Positions 50,474-59,609 of a DNA stretch of 64,000 nucleotides are shown here, piece by piece. Under the pieces are notes generated by a model. That model was given only the letters and a program-made list of their open reading frames with translations. It was not told the origin of the DNA and ran no database searches. The stretch comes from Mycobacterium genavense ATCC 51234 (lineage in GTDB: Bacteria; Actinomycetota; Actinomycetes; Mycobacteriales; Mycobacteriaceae). The position numbers and the translations under genes are program-made. The stretch lies in NCBI RefSeq assembly GCF_000526915.1, contig NZ_JAGZ01000001.1, positions 248,001-312,000 on the forward strand. Reading direction: 5' to 3'. How positions within the stretch are numbered: position 1 is the first letter of the stretch; each line of letters begins with the position of its first letter.

Positions 50474-50934
50474 TGCTGCCGGTCGGGACGACCGCCCCCG
50501 ATTTCACCCTGCGCGACCAGAACCAACAGCGCGTCACCCTGAGCGGCTATCGCGGCGATAAGAACGTGCTGCTGGTGTTCTTCCCGTTGGCGTTCACCAA
50601 GATCTGCCAGGGCGAGCTGAATGAGCTGCGGGATCACCTGCCCGACTTCGACAACGACCACAGTGTGGCACTGACGATCTCGGTGGGGCCCCCGCCGACG
50701 CACAAGGTCTGGGCCGCCGAGAGCGGGTTCACGTTTCCGGTGCTGTCGGACTTCTGGCCGCACGGCGAGGTCAGTCAGGCATACGGCGTGTTCAACGACC
50801 ACGCCGGCTATCCCAACCGCGGCACCTTCGTCGTCGACCGGACCGGGATCATCCGGTTTGCCGAGATGAAAGAGCCCGGCGAGGCCCGCGATCAGCGACT
50901 GTGGACCGAGGCGCTGGAGGCTTTGCGGGGCTGA
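50473..50934 (+). CDS. ahpE: Peroxiredoxin AhpE
   Basis: This is an intact 153-residue one-Cys peroxiredoxin. The peroxidatic Cys45 is in FFPLAFTKICQGELNELRDH, where M. tuberculosis AhpE has TGIC; the Thr42 and the Arg in NRGTFVVDRTGIIRFAEM complete the site. It reduces peroxides and peroxynitrite in the cytosol and can be recycled through mycothiol/mycoredoxin. It is coupled to the DUF3052 gene upstream and followed by tRNA-Val. Confidence 0.94.
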   Translation: MLPVGTTAPDFTLRDQNQQRVTLSGYRGDKNVLLVFFPLAFTKICQGELNELRDHLPDFDNDHSVALTISVGPPPTHKVWAAESGFTFPVLSDFWPHGEVSQAYGVFNDHAGYPNRGTFVVDRTGIIRFAEMKEPGEARDQRLWTEALEALRG

Positions 50935-50982
50935 GAGTTTGAGCTCCCGGTGCGCGGGCGTGTAGCCTGCGGCGGGCATAGA

Positions 50983-51057
50983 GGGCGCGTAGCTCAGTGG
51001 TAGAGCTCTGGTTTTACACACCAGCGGTCGGCGGTTCGATACCGTCCGCGCCCACCA
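50983..51057 (+). tRNA. tRNA-Val (anticodon TAC)
   Basis: The acceptor stem GGGCGCG/CGCGCCC, the D arm GCTC-AGTGGTA-GAGC, the anticodon stem CTGGT/ACCAG with loop TTTACAC (anticodon TAC, Val) and a T arm with GTTCGAT-like loop all pair. The discriminator A is at 51054 and CCA is encoded at 51055-51057. It marks the left edge of the accessory segment between ahpE and cobD. Confidence 0.95.
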
Positions 51058-51299
51058 ATGTCGTTGCAGGTCAACGGCATGGTTCCGCATGGTAACTTCA
51101 TCCGGATCCCGGATTCCGCCACGCAACTGAACCGTCGCACGATGTTCTTTCAGTCGCGGTACGGCGAGAGTTCCACATCGAATTCCATACTTGTCTAGAC
51201 TTCGGCACTCATCGGCTCGGCGGTCCCTATGCTTTAAATGTGCCGAACGCGCACTGCGGAGGAGGGTGTGCTCCGAGCCAAAACGACAGCGGAGGCTGT

Positions 51300-53387
51300 A
51301 TGCAGGAAGACCGGTTTTACACGGACCCCGTCATCGATACCGATCGAGGCGCCGATCCGGGTCGAGCGGGTGGACGCTTCTCTCGGTCCGGCAGGGACCA
51401 GGGGCTCCCCGGTCTGAGTGCACTCCGCCGACGTTGGATCTTGCATCTCTTTCATCAGAGACACCGAATCCCGGACACGCCGCGCGGACGCCGCTTCCAC
51501 GAATTCATCGCCCGCCAGGCTGACGCCCTCCTCGCCGCCGATATGCCAGATGCGGGACCGGCAGTCGAACGAATCGGGATTTCGAGCTACCTGTTCCCAA
51601 CCGAGTTGCAAGTCACCGATGCGCCGCTTAAGAAAATGCTGCTGGTCGGCTCCTGCCTGAGCGAGGAATACTGGAACCGTTTCCGCGAGATCGATCCCGA
51701 TCTCAAGGTGCACTACATTCCGTTGAACAATTTCCAGGAGTTGGCGCCGCTGGAGGCCGCACAACTCGATGGTTGCCAGCTGCAGTACATCCAAATCTCG
51801 TTGCGCGAGGTGCTGACCGACCGCATCGTGCGCATCTTCGATATCGATCAGGCGCAAGGTTTCGACGAGATCCTCGGCGACTCACGTGCCATCTTGGCCG
51901 CGATGCTCGATGCCGCAATGGCTTACAACGTGCAGCACGGGCTACTGACGTTGGTCGCCAATTTCTTTGTGCCCCAAGGCCATGCAGCGCCCAGTCTTGC
52001 CGGCCTCGGCGGCGAAGCCGACCTAACGACGCTGATCACCGAATTGAACCGTGAGCTCGCACACCTGGTGCGCAGCAAGTACAAGAACGCTTATGTGGCG
52101 GACGTGAACAGCCTTGCTAACTCGTACGGCAAACGCAACTTTCTCGATGACATTGTCTATTTCTACAGCCACGGCTCCGTACTCGGCAGCCACACGGCGC
52201 TCAACGAGGAGTGGGCGCAGCACGATAACTGGCCTGTCTGGTCGGCACCGGACCGTGCGCGGGCCGAGCCGGTGCCCGACCCCACAGAGCTGTATCAGGT
52301 GCAATCGAAGCCCTTTTTTCAATTGGTACTCGACCAAATCCGCTATCTGCATCGCGTCGCGCAGCAAGTCGACCAGGTGAAGATCGTCATCTTCGACCTC
52401 GATAACACCTTGTGGCGCGGGCAGATCGCCGAGCACTACGAAACCGGGCGCCAGTGGCCCGACCTACACAACTGGCCGGTCGGCATGTGGGAGACCGTGC
52501 ATTACCTGCGGCGGCGGGGCATCGTCGTATCGGTGTGTTCGAAAAACGACGAGTACGTGGTGCGCGATCGATGGTCACGCGCGGTCAGCCTGCCGTGGCT
52601 CACCCTAGACGACTTTGTAGCGCCGAAGATCAACTGGGAGTCCAAATCCGACAACGTGCGGGCTATCCTGTCCGAGTTGCACCTGACCGCGAAAAGCGCG
52701 CTTTTCGTCGACGACAATCCGGTTGAGCGCAGCGAAGTGCTGAATCGTGTGCCGGGCATCCGCGTGATCGGCGGCAACCCGTTCGTTACGCGCCGAATTC
52801 TGTTGTGGGCCGCCGAAACCCAACGCAGCCTCATGACTGAAGAAGCGATGAACCGTGAGACCTCCTATCGTGGCATCGTGGCGAGCAATGCGGAGATGGC
52901 TTCGATGGATCGCGAGTCGTTCCTGAAAGGTCTGCAAATCCGCAGCCAACTCGATCACATCACTGAAATTGATTCGCCCCTGCTTCCACGTGTGCTGGAG
53001 CTGGCGAATAAAACCACCCAATTCAACACGACCGGCCTAAAGTGGACGTTGGCGGAAATCACCACATTCATCGAGAAGAAGGGCGCGGTGTTCGCCCTGA
53101 GCGTGCAGGACAAGTTTGCTGATTACGGCCTCGTCGGCGCGGTCTTCGTCAGCGACAGTGTGGTACGCCAGTTCGTGATGAGCTGCCGCGTGCTCGGCAA
53201 GGATGTCGAAGTTAACGCACTTAGGCAGATCCTGCAACTCGTGCGTGAGCAAGATGGAGGGACATCCATCTTGGGCATCGTGACGCCGACCGAGGTCAAT
53301 GGGCCGTGCCAGGATATATTCCTACGCTCGGGTTTCGAGCCTACGGAACGGGCTGACACCTTCGCAATCATGAAAGACACGCTCTAG
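51300..53387 (+). CDS. FkbH-like HAD-IIIC family protein
   Basis: From the ATG at 51300 (ggagg 4 bases upstream), this encodes 695 residues. An N-terminal SGNH-like part (KKMLLVGSCLSEEYWNRFRE) is followed by the HAD core VIFDLDNTLWRGQIAEH, VVSVCSKNDEYVV and ALFVDDNPVERSEVL. A C-terminal GNAT-like region (FADYGLVGAVFVSD, FLRSGFEPTERAD) completes the FkbH order. FkbH proteins load a glyceryl unit from 1,3-bisphosphoglycerate onto an acyl carrier protein. No ACP, methyltransferase or polyketide synthase adjoins it. GC is visibly lower than its neighbours (31 of 60 bases at 52081-52140), so transfer is likely. The first ~80 residues look unlike the family. Confidence 0.85.
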   Translation: MQEDRFYTDPVIDTDRGADPGRAGGRFSRSGRDQGLPGLSALRRRWILHLFHQRHRIPDTPRGRRFHEFIARQADALLAADMPDAGPAVERIGISSYLFPTELQVTDAPLKKMLLVGSCLSEEYWNRFREIDPDLKVHYIPLNNFQELAPLEAAQLDGCQLQYIQISLREVLTDRIVRIFDIDQAQGFDEILGDSRAILAAMLDAAMAYNVQHGLLTLVANFFVPQGHAAPSLAGLGGEADLTTLITELNRELAHLVRSKYKNAYVADVNSLANSYGKRNFLDDIVYFYSHGSVLGSHTALNEEWAQHDNWPVWSAPDRARAEPVPDPTELYQVQSKPFFQLVLDQIRYLHRVAQQVDQVKIVIFDLDNTLWRGQIAEHYETGRQWPDLHNWPVGMWETVHYLRRRGIVVSVCSKNDEYVVRDRWSRAVSLPWLTLDDFVAPKINWESKSDNVRAILSELHLTAKSALFVDDNPVERSEVLNRVPGIRVIGGNPFVTRRILLWAAETQRSLMTEEAMNRETSYRGIVASNAEMASMDRESFLKGLQIRSQLDHITEIDSPLLPRVLELANKTTQFNTTGLKWTLAEITTFIEKKGAVFALSVQDKFADYGLVGAVFVSDSVVRQFVMSCRVLGKDVEVNALRQILQLVREQDGGTSILGIVTPTEVNGPCQDIFLRSGFEPTERADTFAIMKDTL

Positions 53388-53483
53388 GGAGCAAGTGTCG
53401 CTTATCGAGTGGTACAAGACGGGAAGCCCGGCGAAGTCAACGCGGTTATGACCTCCGAACACTGGCCGTTCTAGGCTCCGTTG

Positions 53484-54599
53484 GTGAAATTCGTCCTGGC
53501 CGGTTATGGCACTCGCGGCGATGTCGAGCCGTTCGCCGCGATCGCCCGCGAGCTGCGGGGCCGGGGGCACGACGTGTGCCTGGCGGTGCCGCCCTGGATG
53601 CTCGGCTTCGTCGCATTGGCGGGACTGGCCGCGGTTCCGTTCGGCACGAATCCGACGCCGCTGAACGGACCGGACGACGTCGCGCGCCGCGTCACCCAGA
53701 TCCTGACCGACTGGAGCACGGGCTTCAAAACGCTGGCGGACGGGGCCGACCTGCTGGTGACGGGCAAGGGCGAGCAACGGGTGGCCGCCAATGTCGCGGA
53801 GTACTACGGAATCCCGCATGCCGCATTGCACTTCTTCCCGGGCGACCCCGCGGTCCCGGGTGGCGTGATCGGGGCGCTGACGCGGCAGGCCGAGCAGGCT
53901 CAACGTCACGATCTGGGCTTGCCGGATGTCGCCGCTCCCGCACGAGAACCGTTGGAGATCCAGGCATATGAGGAGTTCTGCTTTCCCGGCCTGGCCGCCC
54001 AATGGGCGGGTCAGGGGAAGCGACGGCCGTTCGTCGGGGCGCTGACGCTGGAGTTGCCGACCGACGCCGACGCCGAGGTCTTGTCGTGGATTGCCGCGGG
54101 AACACCACCGATCTATTTCGGTTTCGGCGGCGCGATGACACTGCCCGATCCCGCCGAGACGCTCGCCATGATCACCGCGGCCTGCGCGCGATTGGGGGAG
54201 CGGGCGTTGGTCAGTGGCTTAGCCGGCGCCACGTCCGACCGGGTGAAGCTGGTGAGCGCGGTCAGTCACGCGGCGGTCTTCCCGGCCTGTCGCGCGGTCG
54301 TGCACCACGGCGGCGCCGGAACCACGGCCGCCGGCCTGCGCGCCGGGATCCCGGCATTGATCCTGTGGCACGCGGCCGACGACCAACCGGTGTGGGCGGC
54401 GGCGATCACCCGGCTAGGAGTCGGCTTCGGCCGCGAATTCCGTTCCACCACAACGGATTCGCTGGCCGCGAGGCTGCGCGCGATTCTGCAGCCGGACCGC
54501 GTCGCGCGGGCTTGCGAGCTGGCCACCAAGATGACCCGACCCGCCGAAAGCGTCGCCAGGGCAGCCGATCTCCTCGAAGGGGCCGGTCGCGGCGGATAG
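53484..54599 (+). CDS. Glycosyltransferase, UGT-like (Rv1524/Rv1526c type)
   Basis: From the GTG at 53484 (VKFVLAGYGTRGDVEPFAAI), this encodes 371 residues. The N-terminal acceptor domain includes ELRGRGHDVCLAVPPWMLGF, and the C-terminal nucleotide-sugar domain includes VVHHGGAGTTAAGLRAGIPA and LILWHAADDQPVWAAAI. Such enzymes glycosylate envelope lipids in mycobacteria. It is shorter than the damaged relative at 323-1607 in the linker before the DLGLPD segment. It lies 96 bases after the FkbH-like gene on the same strand. Confidence 0.85.
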   Translation: MKFVLAGYGTRGDVEPFAAIARELRGRGHDVCLAVPPWMLGFVALAGLAAVPFGTNPTPLNGPDDVARRVTQILTDWSTGFKTLADGADLLVTGKGEQRVAANVAEYYGIPHAALHFFPGDPAVPGGVIGALTRQAEQAQRHDLGLPDVAAPAREPLEIQAYEEFCFPGLAAQWAGQGKRRPFVGALTLELPTDADAEVLSWIAAGTPPIYFGFGGAMTLPDPAETLAMITAACARLGERALVSGLAGATSDRVKLVSAVSHAAVFPACRAVVHHGGAGTTAAGLRAGIPALILWHAADDQPVWAAAITRLGVGFGREFRSTTTDSLAARLRAILQPDRVARACELATKMTRPAESVARAADLLEGAGRGG

Positions 54600-54667
54600 T
54601 TGGCATTCGGCTGAACGCGAGGCGAACCATTGTCGCCAATGACCGGGGTGTGGCATTGTCTGGGGGC

Positions 54668-54904
54668 GTGAGCGAGCAACCCGGTGTCGAGAGCGCCAGT
54701 GCGGGCCAGGCGGCACCGGCCGTCGGGCCGTTATCGGCGGCGAATCAACCGGCAACCAAGGCCGATTTGTATGCCGCGGTTGATGCCCTGCGCGCCGACA
54801 TGCGTGAGCTGATGAACGAGGTCCGCAAGCTGATCCAGGAAGCGGATCGTCGGGTGACGGACGCCGAGCGTGGCGAGGGCGCCGACCTCGACGACGCCTG
54901 GTGA
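54668..54904 (+). CDS. Small coiled-coil hypothetical protein, 78 residues
   Basis: From a GTG at 54668 (VSEQPGVESASAGQAAPAVG), this encodes 78 residues. A disordered Ala/Pro-rich N-terminus is followed by a long charged helix (KADLYAAVDALRADMRELMN then EVRKLIQEADRRVTDAERGE) with heptad-like spacing, ending in an acidic DLDDAW. No family is recognised. It converges with the mycothiol-dependent enzyme gene (7 bases between the stops). Confidence 0.6.
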   Translation: MSEQPGVESASAGQAAPAVGPLSAANQPATKADLYAAVDALRADMRELMNEVRKLIQEADRRVTDAERGEGADLDDAW

Positions 54905-54911
54905 CGCCCGT

Positions 54912-55652
54912 TCACTCGTGAAGGTCAGCGGCCGGCGGCCGCACCGCGCCCCTGTGGAAGATCGGCAGCAGCGCGTCGGCGTCCCCGTCCCAGGGCAGGG
55001 CTGCCAGCTGACGGTGGCTGCGCCGTCCGCCGAAGGCACGTAGCGCCTCGAAATCGGTGAGTTCAACCGCGATTCGGCTGGGCGCTTTGGCGGGGTCGCC
55101 GAGCTGGGTGGTTCCCGTCGTCGGGGTGGTCAATTGCAGGTAGGGATGCGCATTGCGCCGGATGGTCCGGTCGACCATCGTCGTCACGAATCCGGCGGCC
55201 ACGGCGAACGCCGGATCCGCTGTCCGATAACCGGGTTCGCCGAGCGCGCCGCGGATGTCGTGTTCATGCGTCAGGGCGTCGAAAACCGACTGGGCGTCAA
55301 CAAGTTTCGGGCTGTCCGCCAAGTATGCGGCAACCGCCTCGGTGGCCGTCGCCCACAGATCGAGGACCTCGTCGACGCTGTGATCGGCCAGACGGTTGAG
55401 CTGGGCCTGCGTCCATTCGTCGGTGCCCGTGTTGTCGAGATTGACCGCGACGATGTCCTGGGCGGCGCCGGCCAGGTGACACACCGTCTGGCGAATCGAC
55501 CAGTCGGGGCAGGCCGGCACGCCGTGCTCACACACGCCGGCGCGGCCCCGGAGCAGGGCATCGACGCGGCGCTGCACCGTGCGGTATGCCGCCGCGGCCT
55601 CGGCGAGAGAGCGCAGATGGCGCCGCGCGCCGGTGGCGATCGCTTCCGTCAT
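54912..55652 (-). CDS. Mycothiol-dependent maleylpyruvate isomerase family protein
   Basis: From the ATG at 55650-55652 (MTEAIATGARRHLRSLAEAA), this encodes 246 residues. The N-terminal DinB-like four-helix bundle carries the expected metal/mycothiol residues: VPACPDWSIRQTVCHLAGAA (His in CHL), VDEVLDLWATATEAV and FDALTHEHDIRGALGEPG (HEHD). The C-terminal SCP2-like part includes RIAVELTDFEALRAFGGRRS. The reaction is unknown; relatives use mycothiol for isomerisation or transfer. It is divergent from the epoxide hydrolase and intact. Confidence 0.82.
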   Translation of the reverse strand: MTEAIATGARRHLRSLAEAAAAYRTVQRRVDALLRGRAGVCEHGVPACPDWSIRQTVCHLAGAAQDIVAVNLDNTGTDEWTQAQLNRLADHSVDEVLDLWATATEAVAAYLADSPKLVDAQSVFDALTHEHDIRGALGEPGYRTADPAFAVAAGFVTTMVDRTIRRNAHPYLQLTTPTTGTTQLGDPAKAPSRIAVELTDFEALRAFGGRRSHRQLAALPWDGDADALLPIFHRGAVRPPAADLHE

Positions 55653-55737
55653 GGCGGACAAGCTACCAAATATTAAGAGAACAGTAAGAGCGACGGGCGG
55701 CTGTCGGGCGGTTCTCCCACGGCGGCAGTATGAATGC

Positions 55738-56849
55738 GTGAAGCCGTTTCGAATCGACGTGTCCGACGACGTACTCGACGATCTGCGGTCGCGCCTGGCG
55801 CGCACCCGATGGCCGGAAGCCGAATGTGTGGACGACTGGAGTCAGGCATTCCGCTGGCCTACACCCGCGAACTGGCCGAGTACTGGGCCAGCGACTACGA
55901 CTGGCGGTCTCGCGAGGCCGCGCTCAACCGCTTCGACCAATTCGTCACCGACATCGACGGACTGGACATTCATTTCATTCACCAGCGCTCCCCGCACGCC
56001 GACGCGTTCCCGCTGGTGATTACGCACGGCTGGCCGGGCTCAATTGTGGAATTCCACAAGGTGATTGAGCCGCTGACCAATCCGGCATCCGGGCGTGCCG
56101 AGGACGCCTTCCACGTCGTGTGTCCGTCGCTGCCCGGATACGGCTTCTCCGGCAAGCCCACCCGCACCGGGTGGGGCGTGGAGAAAACCGCGGCGGCCTG
56201 GGAGGACCTGATGCTGCGCCTCGGCTACCACCGCTACGGCGCGCAGGGAGGGGACTGGGGTGCGGCGGTCACCACGCAGATCGGCCGAAACGGCGGCCAC
56301 TGCGCGGGGATTCACCTGAACATGCCGATCGGTCGTCCGGGCAACCTCGACAACCCGACCGAGGAGGAGAAGGCGGCCCTGGCCGCGCTGGCCAACCACC
56401 GCAAGTGGGGCACCGGCTACTCCAAGCAGCAGTCCACTCGGCCGCAGACTCTCGGCTACGGCCTGGCCGACTCGCCTGTCGGACAACTGGCGTGGATCGT
56501 CGAAAAGTTCTGGGACTGGGCCGATTGCGACGGTCACCCGGAGAACGCGGTCAGCCGAGACGAGCTACTCGACAACGTGATGGTGTACTGGGTGACCAAC
56601 ACCGCCGCGTCGTCGGCTCGCCTGTACTGGGAGAGCTTCAGCGTCTGGGGCGGGGGAGGTCGCGTCGAATTGCCCACCGGCGTAGCCGCTTTCCCGGGTG
56701 AACTGCTGAAGTCACCGCGGACGTGGTGCGAGCCGAACTACAACATCACGCACTGGACCGATATGCCGCGCGGCGGTCACTTCGCCGCGTTCGAACAACC
56801 CAAGTTGTTCGTCGACGACGTCCGCGCGTTCTTCGCGACGGTGCGCTAG
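55738..56849 (+). pseudogene. Epoxide hydrolase family protein, one frameshift near the N-terminus
   Basis: The frame starts at the GTG at 55738 (VKPFRIDVSDDVLDDLRSRL), the EHN domain of microsomal-type epoxide hydrolases. At about 55845 a G appears to be missing (agtcaggcatt), and the next frame continues GIPLAYTRELAEYWASDYDW. The alpha/beta-hydrolase core then follows: oxyanion loop HGWPGSIVEF, nucleophile Asp in GAQGGDWGAAVTTQI and catalytic His in MPRGGHFAAFEQP, to 56849. The total ~370 residues is normal. One deletion is the only lesion, so error versus pseudogene is open. Confidence 0.75.
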
Positions 56850-57247
56850 GACGCCGACAGGGCGAAGAACTCCAGCGCAATGCCGTCGGGGTCGCGGAAG
56901 CTCAGGCCTGACCCGTAGTCGGCATCGACGATGCCGCCGTGCGCGATGCCCAGCTCGTTCAGCCGGGTGACCCAAGTCTGCAGTTCGGCGCGGTTGGGGC
57001 AGCCGAAGGCGACATGGTCCAGGCCGACGCGGTGCTCGCTGAAGTCCTCGTCGGGGACGCCGCGATCGTGCTGGTGGATGCCGAATAAGGTACCGTCGTT
57101 CAGCAGCCACACCTGATGCCGGTAGCCGGCCTCGGCGTCGTGGTCGTCGGCGAGCGGGTCGCTGCCGAAAAGGCGGCTGTACCACGGCCCGCTGACTGCG
57201 ACATCGCGCACCGTGACCGCAACGTGGTTGATTGCTGGAAAGGTCAT
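56846..57247 (-). CDS. VOC (glyoxalase/dioxygenase superfamily) protein
   Basis: This is an intact 133-residue protein. The two beta-alpha-beta-beta-beta halves carry likely metal ligands: His in [18 protein letters not shown], and in the second half [16 protein letters not shown] and the terminal [15 protein letters not shown] with Glu. The function is unknown. Its end overlaps the convergent epoxide hydrolase stop by 4 bases, and its start overlaps the SDR remnant by 4 bases. Confidence 0.82.
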   Translation of the reverse strand: MTFPAINHVAVTVRDVAVSGPWYSRLFGSDPLADDHDAEAGYRHQVWLLNDGTLFGIHQHDRGVPDEDFSEHRVGLDHVAFGCPNRAELQTWVTRLNELGIAHGGIVDADYGSGLSFRDPDGIALEFFALSAS

Positions 57248-57616
57248 GACTCGACTCTACGGCCGAGCATCGGGCCACTGGCCGAGTAGTCGCCGTCGAC
57301 GGCCAATGCGGCGCCGGTGACGAACGACGCCGCGTCGCTGGCGAGAAACAGTAAGGCGGCGGCTAATTCGGTGGGCTCGCCCCAGCGAGCCATCGGCGTC
57401 GGCAGATAACTGCCGCGGCACTTCGGCGCGGTGGCGACCATGTGGTGGACGTCGGCGCCGTTCGTGACGTCCACATGCACCGGCACCGAGGCGCTCGGAG
57501 ATGTCGTTCTCGCACCCGCTGATGTCGGCGCACACGACGCGGGCTCCTTCGTCGGCGAATCGGTTGGCCGCCGCCCACCCGATACCGATGGCGACCTTGC
57601 CTGCAAGACGGCCCAT
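57244..57616 (-). pseudogene. SDR remnant with a large internal deletion
   Basis: The N-terminus [20 protein letters not shown] and [20 protein letters not shown] corresponds to a short-chain dehydrogenase cofactor domain, already missing residues of the TGxxxGIG loop. The C-terminus, in another frame, reads [20 protein letters not shown] and [20 protein letters not shown]. The catalytic Ser-Tyr-Lys region is absent: only ~125 codons remain of the usual ~250. It is a clear relic. Confidence 0.8.
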
Positions 57617-58427
57617 CTAGACGATCCGCCAGCCGCGACGCGCTCGGAAACGCATGTCCCACAAGTACATTCGGTACCAGATGATCCAGGTGCGGTGCGG
57701 AATGAACAGATCGGCCAGCCGCAGCGCGGACAGCAACCGCTCGAACCGCGCTGCTGACGCTGCGACCAGTCCAGCTGCATCATCGCCCGAAACTCCGGGG
57801 CCAGGAACCCCGTCGTCGCGAACAAATTGAGCGGACCGGCCAGCGCGTTGAGCGGCCAGGGCAGAAACGCCAGCGCGGCCACGCCGTGCATATGCTCGCG
57901 CACCGGCGGATCGATGCGGAGCTCGTCGAGCGAACGCTTCCAGTACTCGTCGAACGCGACGAGGTCCGGCGGCCACATGCGCTCGGGCACCTGCAGCATC
58001 GTACCGAGCCGCTTGGCGTCGCGATAGACGGCTTCGGCGCTGACCTCGTCGAGTGGGCCATGCAGGAACTCGTGCTGGTCGACGAAGTAGCGGTACAGGC
58101 AGGCGGCCACCCACAGCTGCAATTTGGGGTCGAAGGCGTTGTAGGACACCGGGCTCGATAACGTGGACCGCACCTGGCGGTGTGCGACGTCGACGGCATT
58201 GTGGATCAGCTCCCGGTCGGGCTCGGTCCTGATGGTGGCCGCCGCGAGATACGTGCCGGTGGTGCGGGCTCGCTTGAACGCATGCTGGTAGACGTTGCCG
58301 CTGTCCACCGGGCTCTCCAGCACGCCGTAGCCGACGCCCGCAACGCCAGCTGCATGATCACGTTCGCGGCGGGCAGCAGCGGCGCTGCCGCGTTGAGCAG
58401 GTCGGCGACCCGGGTCACGGGCTTCAT
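57617..58427 (-). pseudogene. Oxygenase MpaB family (DUF2236) protein, two frameshifts
   Basis: The start [20 protein letters not shown] and NVIMQLALR is in one frame. After about 58340 the second frame carries [56 protein letters not shown] and [20 protein letters not shown]. Near 57750 it moves to a third frame ending [20 protein letters not shown] at 57617. The conserved His and Arg of the DUF2236 heme-type fold are spread over frames. The relatives oxidise rubber-like or lipid substrates; this copy is not functional. Confidence 0.75.
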
Positions 58428-58494
58428 ACAGGCGAGTAGACCACGTCGGCGCCCCGGGCGTTAGTACCCGCCGAAAGTGGGCACGTTGGCACTC

Positions 58495-58584
58495 ATGGAC
58501 CTGGATACGTCGTCGCTGCTGTGGTGGGTGCTGGCCGCGATTGCCGTCGTGGCCGCGCTGCTGATCGTCGTGTCGATCGCCTAG
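58495..58584 (+). CDS. 29-residue single-span membrane peptide
   Basis: ATG at 58495 opens [20 protein letters not shown], continues ALLIVVSIA and ends in TAG at 58582-58584. It is one hydrophobic helix with a short acidic N-terminus. An in-frame GTG at 58477 would add six residues. It lies just upstream of cobD on the same strand. Strong third-position G/C bias supports coding, but no ribosome binding site is obvious. Confidence 0.45.
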   Translation: MDLDTSSLLWWVLAAIAVVAALLIVVSIA

Positions 58585-58622
58585 CAAGCAGGCCCGAGCC
58601 GGGCATGTGAGACGCTGCCGAG

Positions 58623-59570
58623 GTGGTTGCGACGCGGATCCAGATCGCCGGTGTGCTGCTCGGCTGCCTGGCCGACCTCGCGCTGAGCGACCCGAAGCGA
58701 GGCCATCCCGTCGCGGCGTTCGGCCGAGCCGCCGCCAAGCTCGAGCAGGTCACCTACCGCGACGCGAAAATCGCCGGCGGGCTGCACGTGAGCCTTGCGG
58801 TCGGCACGGTGGGGCTGCTCGGCACGGCCGTGCAGCAGGCCGCCGCACGTCGCAACCCGCTGCTGACGATCGCCGCCACCGCCACGGCCACCTGGGTCGC
58901 GCTGGGCGGAACGTCGTTGGCGCGCACCGGCCTGGAGATGGCGCGGCTGCTCGACCGCGACGACATCGAGGCCGCGCGCCGGCTGCTGCCGTCGCTGTGT
59001 GGACGCGATCCGGCCCGGCTGGACGGCTCCGAGCTGACCCGCGCCGCCCTGGAATCCGTCGCGGAGAACACCTCTGACGCGCAGGTGGCACCGCTGCTGT
59101 GGGCGGCCGCGGGTGGAGTGCCGGGCGTGCTGGTGTACCGCGCAATCAACACGCTGGACGCGATGATCGGCCACCGGTCGCCCCGCTACATCCGATTCGG
59201 TTGGGCCGCAGCGCGATTGGACGACGTGGCGAACTACGTCGCGGCCCGGGTGACCGCGGCGTTGATGGTGGTGTGCGCACCGCTGGTCGGCGGATCGCTG
59301 TCGGGCGCGGCCGGGGCCTGGCACCGCGACGCAACCCGTCATCCCAGTCCCAACGCCGGGGTGGTCGAGGCGGCGTTCGCCGGGGCGCTGGGGGTGCGGC
59401 TGGGCGGACCCACGCAGTATCGGCACGAGCTGCAGATCCGCCCCACCCTCGGCGACGGGCGAGCGCCCGCTGTGGCCGATCTGCGTCGCGCGGTGGCGCT
59501 GTCGCGGATCGTGCAGCTGGGCGCCGCCGTATTGCTGGCCGCACTGTCGGGTGTGTCGTGGTGGCTTTGA
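58623..59570 (+). CDS. cobD: Cobalamin biosynthesis protein CobD
   Basis: This is an intact 315-residue membrane protein with a GTG start. Family markers are [60 protein letters not shown] and [19 protein letters not shown], with hydrophobic segments near residues 50-95 and the C-terminus ([17 protein letters not shown]). CobD/CbiB joins aminopropanol (phosphate) to adenosylcobyric acid. It marks the return to conserved backbone after the accessory insert. Confidence 0.93.
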   Translation: MVATRIQIAGVLLGCLADLALSDPKRGHPVAAFGRAAAKLEQVTYRDAKIAGGLHVSLAVGTVGLLGTAVQQAAARRNPLLTIAATATATWVALGGTSLARTGLEMARLLDRDDIEAARRLLPSLCGRDPARLDGSELTRAALESVAENTSDAQVAPLLWAAAGGVPGVLVYRAINTLDAMIGHRSPRYIRFGWAAARLDDVANYVAARVTAALMVVCAPLVGGSLSGAAGAWHRDATRHPSPNAGVVEAAFAGALGVRLGGPTQYRHELQIRPTLGDGRAPAVADLRRAVALSRIVQLGAAVLLAALSGVSWWL

Positions 59571-59609
59571 GTTTGCGGGTGGGGCGGCGTGCGCGCACAC
59601 CCAATGGCC

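Noticed and set aside
51058..51299. Integrase or attachment site behind tRNA-Val
   Set aside because: No integrase is encoded, and I found no second copy of the tRNA 3' end downstream, so an att site cannot be supported.
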